7,230 bases of DNA, from contig DATIPA010000121.1 in assembly GCA_035472475.1 (NCBI GenBank), positions 1 through 7,230 on the forward strand. Direction: 5' to 3'. The position numbers were made by a program, and so were the translations under genes. The notes under the pieces were generated by a model. That model was not told where the DNA came from. It did not search any database and saw only the letters and a list, made by a program, of their open reading frames with translations. Positions 1-6,667 of this stretch are shown in pieces; within the stretch, counting starts at the first letter, position 1; every line of letters starts with the position of its first letter. The DNA is from JAFAXD01 sp035472475. GTDB taxonomy: Bacteria; Pseudomonadota; Alphaproteobacteria; Rhizobiales; Xanthobacteraceae.

Positions 1-993
1 CGGCATGCCGGTCGAAGGGCCGGCGCGCTGGACGTCGAAGATCACCGCGGGGATCTCCGCAAAATACGCGAGCCCGACGAATTCCTGCATCAGCGAGATG
101 CCGGGGCCCGAGGTTGCCGTGAAGGCGCGCGCGCCGTTCCAAGCTGAACCGATCACCAGCCCGATCGAGGCGAGCTCGTCCTCCGCCTGCACGATCGCGA
201 ACTTGTACTTGTTGCCGTCGGGGTCGACCCGCAGGCGCGAGCAATAGCGCGTGAACGCTTCCGCCAGCGAGGATGACGGCGTGATCGGATACCAGGCGCA
301 GACGGTCGCGCCGCCGTAAACTGCACCGAGCGCGGCCGCCGCGTTGCCCTCGATGAAGATGCGATTGCCGACCGCATTGGCCGATTTGAGGCGCAGCCCG
401 ATCGGGCATTGCAGGTTTTCCAGCGCCCAGTCGCGTCCGAGATGGAGCGCGTGAATATTGGGCGCCAGGAGCTTTTCCTTGCCCTTGTACTGCTCGCCCA
501 GAAGCTTCTCGATCGCCGGCACGTCCATCTCGAGCAGCGCGGAGAGCGCGCCGATGTAGATGATGTTCTTGAACAGCTGGCGCTGGCGCGGATCGGTGTA
601 GGTCTTGTTGCAGATCGCGGTCAGCGGCACGCCGATCACGGTGATGTCGTCGCGAAACCGCGCCATCGGCACCGGCTTGGTCGAGTCGTAGAGCAGGTAG
701 CCGCCCGGTTCGATCGCGGCGACATCCTTGTCGAAGGTCTGCGGGTTCATCGCCACCATCAGGTCGACGCCGCCGCGCGCGCCGAGGTGACCGGCCTCGG
801 TCACCCGCACCTCGTACCAGGTCGGCAGGCCCTGAATGTTGGACGGAAAGATATTGCGCGGGCTGACCGGAACGCCCATGCGCAGGATCGCGCGGGCGAA
901 CAGCTCGTTCGCGCTCGCCGAGCCGGATCCGTTGACGTTGGCGAACCGAACGACGAAGTCGTTCAAGCTGCTGATCGGGCTGGCGCTCGGCAT
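1..993 (-). CDS. korA: 2-oxoacid:acceptor oxidoreductase, fused gamma-alpha subunit (KorA type), 3' end missing
   Basis: Partial gene: 331 codons from the ATG at 993 run off the left edge with no stop. Residues about 10-195 match the gamma domain of 2-oxoacid:ferredoxin oxidoreductases (FANVNGSGSASANELF at 17-32, QGLPTWYEVRV near 54-64, VDLMVAMNP near 76-84). Residues from about 212 match the pyrimidine-binding alpha domain: EGNAAAALGA at 215-224, YPITPSSS at 235-242, ATSGPGISLMQEFVGLAY at 293-310, and DVQRAGPSTGMP at 320-331. The family oxidatively decarboxylates a 2-oxoacid to its acyl-CoA with TPP bound by a separate beta subunit, normally encoded next downstream and therefore off the window. 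Fused gamma-alpha subunits usually run near 570-650 residues, so a bit over half is present. No Cys-rich ferredoxin motif appears in this part; the adjacent flavoprotein carries the Fe-S clusters. The ATG at 993 is the first start after the in-frame stop at 1015-1017 and has GGAAG (998-1002) four bases upstream. 2-Oxoglutarate is the likeliest substrate, but pyruvate, indolepyruvate or another 2-oxoacid is not excluded. Confidence 0.9.
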   Translation of the reverse strand, partial: MPSASPISSLNDFVVRFANVNGSGSASANELFARAILRMGVPVSPRNIFPSNIQGLPTWYEVRVTEAGHLGARGGVDLMVAMNPQTFDKDVAAIEPGGYLLYDSTKPVPMARFRDDITVIGVPLTAICNKTYTDPRQRQLFKNIIYIGALSALLEMDVPAIEKLLGEQYKGKEKLLAPNIHALHLGRDWALENLQCPIGLRLKSANAVGNRIFIEGNAAAALGAVYGGATVCAWYPITPSSSLAEAFTRYCSRLRVDPDGNKYKFAIVQAEDELASIGLVIGSAWNGARAFTATSGPGISLMQEFVGLAYFAEIPAVIFDVQRAGPSTGMP

Positions 994-2765
994 CGGTCTT
1001 CCGCTTGTGTCATGTCAATCAGGTATTTCTGCATGTCCCAGGCGCCGGTCGGGCAACGCTCGGCGCACAGCCCGCAGTGCAGGCACACGTCCTCATCCTT
1101 CACCATGACGCGGCCGGTCTTCAGCCCGTCGGCGACATACAGATCCTGGGTGAGGTTGGGCGACGGCGCTTGCAGCCGCGTGCGCAACTCGGCCTCCTCA
1201 CCGTTCTGCGTGAACGTGATGCAGTCCATCGGACAAATGTCGACGCAGGCATCGCACTCGATGCAGAGCGAGGAGGTGAACACGGTCTGCACGTCGCAGT
1301 TGAGGCAGCGCTCGGCTTCCTTGAGGGCAAGCTCGACGTCGTAGCCGAGCTCGACCTCGGCCCTGATGTCGCGCAGCGCCACGACCTTGTCGCGCAGCGG
1401 TACGCGATAGCGCTTGTCGGGCGAAATATCGTTGTCGTAGCTCCACTCGTGGATGCCCATTTTCTGACTGAAAACTTCGACCGCCGGCAGCGGCCGCTCG
1501 TTGACGTCCTCGCCCGAGCAGAACTTGTCGATCGACAGCGCGGCGTCGTGGCCGTGCGCGACCGCCCAGATGATGTTCTTTGGGCCGAACGCGGAGTCTC
1601 CGCCGAAAAAAACCTTGGGGTTGCTCGACGCCATGGTCTTGGGATCGACCTTGGGCATGTTCCACTTGTCGAACGTGATGCCGACATCGCGCTCGATCCA
1701 GGGAAATGCGTTCTCCTGGCCGACGGCCACCAGCACGTCGTCGCATTCAAAGTGCTGGTCGGGCTCGCCCGCGCTTACAAGCCTCCGGCGGCCCTTGTCG
1801 TCGTACGCGGCCGTGACCTTTTCGAACACCACGCCGGTGAGGCGCCCGTTGTCGTGGGTGAATTCCTTCGGGACCAGGAAGTTGAAGATCGGGATGCCCT
1901 CGTGCATCGCGTCTTCTTTCTCCCAGGGCGATGCCTTCATCTCCTCGAAGCCAGAGCGCACGATCACCTTCACGTCCTCGCCGCCAAGCCGGCGGGAGGA
2001 CCGGCAGCAATCCATGGCGGTGTTGCCACCGCCGAGCACGATCACGCGTTTGCCGATCTTGTTGACGTGACCGAACGAGACCGAGGACAGCCAATCGATC
2101 CCGATGTGGATATTCTTGGCGGCTTCGCGGCGGCCCGGGATCTCGAGTTCGCGCCCGCGCGGCGCGCCCGAGCCGACGAAGATCGCGTCGAAATTCTCGG
2201 CGAGCAGCGCCTTCATGCTGTCGATGCGGCGGCCGCCGACGAAGTCGATGCCGAGGTTGAGGATGTAGTCGCATTCCTCGTCGATCACGGCGTCTGGCAG
2301 CCGGAATTTCGGGATCTGTGTGCGCATCATGCCGCCGGCCTTGGGGTCCTGATCGAACACGACGCAATGATAGCCGAGTGGCGCGAGATCGCGGGCAACC
2401 GTGAGGGACGCTGGTCCGCCGCCCACCAGCGCGATCCGCTTGCCGTTGCGGCGGGCCGCCGGCTTGGGCAGGCGCGCGCGGATGTCATCCTTGAAATCGG
2501 CGGCCACGCGCTTGAGCCGGCAGATCGCGACCGGGTCCTTCTCAACGCGTCCGCGCCGGCACGCCGGCTCGCACGGCCGGTCGCAGGTGCGCCCGAGGAT
2601 GCCGGGAAACACGTTCGACTTCCAATTGATCATGTAGGCGTCGCTGTAGCGACCGGCCGCGATCAATCGGATGTATTCCGGGACGGGCGTGTGCGCCGGA
2701 CAGGCCCATTGGCAGTCAACGACCTTGTGGAAGTAGTCCGGCGCCGCAATGTCAGTGGATTGCAT
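963..2765 (-). CDS. GltD-like FAD/NAD(P) oxidoreductase with C-terminal 2[4Fe-4S] ferredoxin module (KorC-like)
   Basis: Complete 600-residue flavoprotein of the glutamate synthase small-subunit/dihydropyrimidine dehydrogenase family. Residues about 10-95 form the N-terminal Fe-S domain (Cys18, 22, 61, 65, 69, 82). The FAD-binding motif is ALVGGGPAS at 112-120, the NAD(P)-binding motif is VLGGGNTAMD at 243-252, and the second FAD motif is FFGGDSAFGPKNIIWA at 386-401. The C-terminus holds two ferredoxin motifs, Cys501/504/507/511 and Cys561/564/567/571, preceded by RCLNC at 486-490. It probably transfers electrons between the 2-oxoacid oxidoreductase and NAD(P) in the cytoplasm. From memory, Azoarcus evansii 2-oxoglutarate:NADP+ oxidoreductase has a comparable FAD subunit, KorC, of about this size. 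Position directly upstream of korA, with a 31-base overlap, supports this rather than true GltD; no gltB lies beside it in the window. The start is set by AGGAG at 2769-2773, three bases from the ATG. Direction of electron flow and NADP versus NAD preference are not visible. Confidence 0.9.
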   Translation of the reverse strand: MQSTDIAAPDYFHKVVDCQWACPAHTPVPEYIRLIAAGRYSDAYMINWKSNVFPGILGRTCDRPCEPACRRGRVEKDPVAICRLKRVAADFKDDIRARLPKPAARRNGKRIALVGGGPASLTVARDLAPLGYHCVVFDQDPKAGGMMRTQIPKFRLPDAVIDEECDYILNLGIDFVGGRRIDSMKALLAENFDAIFVGSGAPRGRELEIPGRREAAKNIHIGIDWLSSVSFGHVNKIGKRVIVLGGGNTAMDCCRSSRRLGGEDVKVIVRSGFEEMKASPWEKEDAMHEGIPIFNFLVPKEFTHDNGRLTGVVFEKVTAAYDDKGRRRLVSAGEPDQHFECDDVLVAVGQENAFPWIERDVGITFDKWNMPKVDPKTMASSNPKVFFGGDSAFGPKNIIWAVAHGHDAALSIDKFCSGEDVNERPLPAVEVFSQKMGIHEWSYDNDISPDKRYRVPLRDKVVALRDIRAEVELGYDVELALKEAERCLNCDVQTVFTSSLCIECDACVDICPMDCITFTQNGEEAELRTRLQAPSPNLTQDLYVADGLKTGRVMVKDEDVCLHCGLCAERCPTGAWDMQKYLIDMTQAEDRCRAPARSAA

Positions 2766-2768
2766 TTA

Positions 2769-2773
2769 CTCCT
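2769..2773 (-). promoter_or_regulatory. Shine-Dalgarno site of the GltD-like gene
   Basis: On the minus strand AGGAG lies three bases before the ATG at 2765, extended upstream to CGAGGAG. It is the strongest ribosome-binding sequence on the left side of the window and fixes the 600-residue start; no credible alternative start lies downstream before the Fe-S domain. Confidence 0.75.
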
Positions 2774-2843
2774 CGTGCCGGCGCCCAAGCTGCGGCCTCT
2801 GGCCCGGCCAGCCCGTCAGCGACCCGTAGCGAACCCGTCCCCG

Positions 2844-2862
2844 TTCGGCTTATCGCGCCGAA
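2844..2862. repeat. Inverted repeat TTCGGC-N7-GCCGAA
   Basis: Perfect 6-bp arms at 2844-2849 and 2857-2862 around the 7-base spacer ttatcgc. It sits between the possible TATAAA box and the start of the GltD-like gene, so it would be in the 5' leader or near the transcription start. It could be an operator or a small RNA hairpin; neither can be shown from sequence. Confidence 0.4.
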
Positions 2863-3062
2863 TCCGCGCAAATTTATAGTGGACCCTGCCCACCAACGCC
2901 ACCTCTTCAGGCGCATAACCCCATCTATCCTGGGGCAATGAGGCTGTTGCGGTGCGGCAAAAACCGCGCGAATTTGCGCCCGGAGCGCCCGCAATCAGCC
3001 AATCGGCCGATGTTTGCGGCGCCTTTCCGGCGTTACTGCGCCGCGTTAAACCGGATCGGGAC

Positions 3063-3833
3063 ATGCGCGACATTTTTGAAGAGCTGTTCGCCAATCAGCC
3101 GCTCGATCCGATGGAGGCAGCGCGCCGCGGCATGCGCCCCAACGTGCGACGGCGCTTTTATGCCGCAGCAACCATCAAGCCCGAGGACGGGGGATACGCG
3201 GTCGTATTGGACGGTAGGATCGTGCGCACGCCCGCGCGTCTTGCTTTGGCGGCTCCGAGCGCGGCGCTCGCAGAGGCGATCGCCGAAGAGTGGCAGCGCC
3301 AAGACCAGGTGATCGATCCGGGAAAGATGCCGCTCACCCGTCTCGCCAACACCATCATCGACGGCGTTGCGCGTTCGACGGAGGCGGTCACGGCCGAAAT
3401 CGAGAAGTACCTCGCGACCGATTTGCTGTTCTACCGCGCCGAGGGTCCGCCACGGCTGGTCGCACGTCAGCACGAGTTTTGGGATCCCGCCCTGGCGTGG
3501 GCGCGCAGCACGCTCGGCGCTCGCTTCGAGCTCGTCGAGGGCGTCATCCAGATCGCACAGCCCGCGGAATCGCTGCGCCAGGCCGCGCGCGCGATCCCGC
3601 GCGATCCCTGGCGGCTCGGCGCCGTGCACGCGGTCACGACCTTGACCGGCTCGGCGTTGATCGGCCTCGCGCTCGCACACGGCGCAATCGATGTGGACGC
3701 GGCCTGGGCCGCGGCGCACGTCGATGAGGATTGGAACATGGAGCTGTGGGGCCGCGACGAGGTCGCGCTCGAGCGGCGCGCCTTTCGGTTTGCCGAGATG
3801 CAGGCGGCGGCGACGGTGCTCAGGCTGGTCTGA
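3063..3833 (+). CDS. ATP12-family F1-ATPase assembly chaperone
   Basis: A 256-residue homologue of mitochondrial Atp12/ATPAF2, which binds the free F1 alpha subunit and promotes assembly of the F1 part of ATP synthase. Family motifs are clear along the whole length: RRFY at 30-33, VVLDGRIVRTP at 47-57, KMPLTRLANTIIDGV at 88-102, YLATDLLFYRAEGPPRLV at 116-133, LTGSALIGLALAHG at 194-207, and DEDWNMELWGRDE at 221-233 followed by RRAFRFAEMQAA. I chose the ATG at 3063 because MRDIFEELFANQPLDPMEAA is the usual family N-terminus; an in-frame GTG at 2952 would add 37 residues without family character. The Shine-Dalgarno sequence is weak. The protein is cytoplasmic, with no signal peptide. Its neighbours are divergent (upstream) and convergent (downstream), so it is probably transcribed alone. 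Confidence 0.93.
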   Translation: MRDIFEELFANQPLDPMEAARRGMRPNVRRRFYAAATIKPEDGGYAVVLDGRIVRTPARLALAAPSAALAEAIAEEWQRQDQVIDPGKMPLTRLANTIIDGVARSTEAVTAEIEKYLATDLLFYRAEGPPRLVARQHEFWDPALAWARSTLGARFELVEGVIQIAQPAESLRQAARAIPRDPWRLGAVHAVTTLTGSALIGLALAHGAIDVDAAWAAAHVDEDWNMELWGRDEVALERRAFRFAEMQAAATVLRLV

Positions 3834-3869
3834 CTCTGTCGCGGCAGAACGCATCGGCGCGAGATCCGT

Positions 3870-4037
3870 TCAGCAGAACTCGCCGCGCACTATCTGCGCG
3901 AGCTGCTTGCGAAGGCCATCGATCTCTTTGGCAGCCTGCTCCAGCAACCGGGCATCCTCGCGCCATTTGGCGTGAACTGCCTTGGTGTGTGCAATCTCCT
4001 GCGACCGCTTGAGTAAGTCGTTGACGATGTCAGACAT
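3870..4037 (-). CDS. Small hypothetical coiled-coil protein, 55 residues
   Basis: Runs from the ATG at 4037 to the TGA at 3870. The first five residues are MSDIV and the middle is helical and charged, with ARLLEQAAKEIDGLRKQLAQ at about residues 29-48. Regular Leu/Ile spacing suggests one long helix or a short coiled coil. It has no membrane segment and no signal peptide, and a single Cys at the C-terminus. I do not recognise a function. Coding is supported by a near-perfect AGGAGG (4043-4048) five bases before the ATG, by its position in an otherwise empty gap converging on the ATP12 gene, and by resemblance to small leucine-rich hypotheticals common in Rhizobiales genomes (recalled, not searched). 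A GTG at 4052 would add five residues but lies upstream of the ribosome-binding site, so the ATG at 4037 is preferred. Confidence 0.65.
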   Translation of the reverse strand: MSDIVNDLLKRSQEIAHTKAVHAKWREDARLLEQAAKEIDGLRKQLAQIVRGEFC

Positions 4038-4042
4038 GCCAG

Positions 4043-4048
4043 CCTCCT
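4043..4048 (-). promoter_or_regulatory. Shine-Dalgarno site of the 55-residue ORF
   Basis: AGGAGG on the minus strand, five bases before the ATG at 4037. It lies inside the longer frame that opens at the GTG at 4052, so it decides between the two starts and is the main evidence that this small ORF is translated. Confidence 0.7.
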
Positions 4049-4055
4049 GCACCGG

Positions 4056-4082
4056 ATCGGCTTAGGCCCGGGCAGAGCCGAT
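4056..4082. repeat. Inverted repeat ATCGGCT-N13-AGCCGAT
   Basis: Perfect 7-bp arms at 4056-4062 and 4076-4082. The 13-base spacer holds the 8-bp palindrome gcccgggc. It is located just upstream of the ribosome-binding site of the 55-residue ORF (minus strand) and about 240 bp before pccB. It could be a leader hairpin or an operator. It lacks a T-tract, so a rho-independent terminator is unlikely. Confidence 0.45.
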
Positions 4083-4146
4083 GCTGCGGCGGGGAGAGCG
4101 CCGACCCGGCAGCGCCGGTATGACGCTTGCCTGATGCCCGCCGCTG

Positions 4147-4198
4147 ATGTGCGGCGTGCCGCATATGAAATCGAGCGTGCCGCAAGCCCGGTTTCATA
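4147..4198. promoter_or_regulatory. Cluster of palindromic and direct repeats upstream of pccB
   Basis: Three overlapping patterns occur in 52 bp. An imperfect palindrome lies at 4147-4166 (9-bp arms, one mismatch, 2-base centre). The 10-mer GCGTGCCGCA occurs at 4154-4163 and again at 4175-4184, 21 bp apart, about two helical turns. The inverted pair TATGAAA (4164-4170) and TTTCATA (4192-4198) brackets the second 10-mer. The cluster lies 120-170 bp before the pccB start, a sensible place for an operator. No match to the TTTGCAAA-type site of the PccR regulator is present. The regulator is unknown and the functional claim is inference. Confidence 0.35.
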
Positions 4199-4318
4199 AG
4201 CACCGCATAAAGACCGGTGGCGGCCGACGAGCGCGTCCGGCGCGCGCTTGCCCGCGGTTCCCGGCTACAGGCTTCCATGCTAAGCAGGGATGCCGGCTCT
4301 TTGTTCACGGCAGGGGCC

Positions 4319-5854
<1,536 letters not shown>

Positions 5855-5869
5855 TGTGGGGGAGGGAAC

Positions 5870-6583
5870 GTGGCCGCACCGCTGATTGTCATCACCGGCG
5901 CGACCCACGGCATCGGCCGCGCGCTTGCGATTGCGTTCGCGCGCGACGGCCACCCGCTGCTGCTGGTCGCGCGGCGCGCCGAGACGATCGCGGAACTCGC
6001 CAACCACCCGCACCGCTTCGCCGAGGTCGATGTCACCGACTACGCGCGCCTGCAGGCGGCGATTGCTGCGGCCGAGAAGGAGTTCGGGCCGACCGACTGT
6101 CTCGTCAACAACGCCGGTTTCATCCACATCGGTGATTTTGCCAAGCGGACGGTCGAGGATCTCGATTACGAGATCGACGTCCTGTTCAAGGGCGTGGTGC
6201 ACGGATGCCGCGCGGTGCTGCCGGGTATGATCGAGCGAAAACGCGGTACGATCGTCAACGTCAGCTCGATCGGCGACCGCCGGCCCGGTCCGTCCGGGGA
6301 GACCTATCACGCCTCCAAGGCCGCGGTACGCTCGCTCGCGGAATCCCTGCAGCAGGCCGAGGCCAAGAACAACATCCGCATCATCAATATCGCGCCCGGC
6401 CTGGTGAAGACCAACATCCACCAGACCATGGGGATCTCGTTCGAGGAGTATTGCAAGATCCTCGGCAATCCCGACTTCATCGCGCCCGAGCGGATCGCCG
6501 AGATCATCCTGTTTTGCTACAAGCTGCCGCAGTCGATCTGCATCCGCGACCTGGTGGTGATGCCGACCACGTCGGGGTATTGA
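5870..6583 (+). CDS. Short-chain dehydrogenase/reductase (SDR), classical type
   Basis: A 237-residue NAD(P)-dependent oxidoreductase. The Rossmann motif TGATHGIG is at 9-16, Arg35-Arg36 after strand 2 suggests NADP(H), VDVTD is at 53-57, NNAG at 80-83, catalytic Ser133, and YHASK gives Tyr146 and Lys150; PGLVKT at 176-181 follows the usual pattern. The C-terminal VVMPTTSGY resembles the YdfG-like group of SDRs, which act on 3-hydroxy acids and related small alcohols. Where most classical SDRs have the tetrad Asn (DVNxKG) this protein reads DVLFKG, with Leu105. The start is GTG with GGAGGG (5861-5866) three bases upstream; no nearby ATG fits. It lies 15 bp after pccB on the same strand and is almost certainly co-transcribed. 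The substrate is unknown; an organic acid or CoA-derived intermediate is a guess from context. Confidence 0.9.
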   Translation: MAAPLIVITGATHGIGRALAIAFARDGHPLLLVARRAETIAELANHPHRFAEVDVTDYARLQAAIAAAEKEFGPTDCLVNNAGFIHIGDFAKRTVEDLDYEIDVLFKGVVHGCRAVLPGMIERKRGTIVNVSSIGDRRPGPSGETYHASKAAVRSLAESLQQAEAKNNIRIINIAPGLVKTNIHQTMGISFEEYCKILGNPDFIAPERIAEIILFCYKLPQSICIRDLVVMPTTSGY

Positions 6584-6591
6584 TTGGCTTC

Positions 6592-6609
6592 ACCGGCCCG
6601 ACCGGCCCA
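6592..6609. repeat. Two tandem copies of a 9-mer in the SDR-FAH spacer
   Basis: ACCGGCCCG at 6592-6600 is followed directly by ACCGGCCCA at 6601-6609. The repeat sits just after the SDR stop in the 84-bp spacer before the next gene. It is short and GC-rich, makes no convincing terminator hairpin, and may be chance. Confidence 0.3.
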
Positions 6610-6655
6610 TCCCATCGGACCCTGTTGGCGCTTGGCGAGCTCATAAGAATTTCAA

Positions 6656-6661
6656 GGGAGG
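6656..6661 (+). promoter_or_regulatory. Shine-Dalgarno site of the FAH-family gene
   Basis: GGGAGG lies six bases before the GTG at 6668. It decides the start codon of the following gene, which has no ATG at this position. Confidence 0.7.
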
Positions 6662-6667
6662 CAAACA

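Larger units (their letters stand above)
2766..3062. other. Divergent intergenic region between the GltD-like and ATP12 genes
   Basis: About 297 bp with no supported gene, holding the promoters of both flanking genes. Visible elements are: an AT-rich TATAAA on the minus strand (2873-2878), a possible -10 box about 108 bp before the GltD-like start but without a good -35; the inverted repeat TTCGGC-7-GCCGAA (2844-2849/2857-2862); the inverted repeat CCCCA-7-TGGGG (2919-2923/2931-2935); and a near-identical 12-mer at 2864-2875 and 2964-2975. No TTGAT-N4-ATCAA (FNR-like) site and no sigma-54 site were seen. The in-frame stretch from a GTG at 2952 to the ATP12 start does not look like coding sequence for that family. 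Confidence 0.5.

Noticed and set aside
409..1344. 311-residue plus-strand frame opposite korA and the flavoprotein 3' end
   Set aside because: No motif; it overlaps two well-supported minus-strand genes.
963..2765. True glutamate synthase small subunit (gltD)
   Set aside because: No gltB is adjacent in the window, a ferredoxin module is fused at the C-terminus, the N-terminal CxxC is missing, and the gene overlaps korA.
1005..2879. 624-residue open frame on the plus strand opposite the flavoprotein gene
   Set aside because: It has no family motif and a Arg/Val/Asp/His-rich composition typical of a frame antisense to a GC-rich gene. The minus-strand protein has complete FAD, NAD(P) and Fe-S motifs.
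2946..2974. Possible sigma-70 promoter for the ATP12 gene (TTGCGG, 17 bases, GAATTT)
   Set aside because: The spacing is good, but the -10 hexamer is poor and the match is no better than chance in this sequence.
2952..3062. N-terminal extension of the ATP12 protein from a GTG at 2952
   Set aside because: The 37 added residues do not resemble the family. MRDIFEE at 3063 is the normal N-terminus, and no ribosome site precedes the GTG.
3834..3869. Possible bidirectional terminator between the ATP12 gene and the small ORF
   Set aside because: Only a 4-bp stem could be found and there is no T-tract on either strand.
4217..4318. N-terminal extension of PccB from a GTG at 4217
   Set aside because: The 34 added residues do not resemble PccB, whose standard start MKDILEKLE is at 4319.
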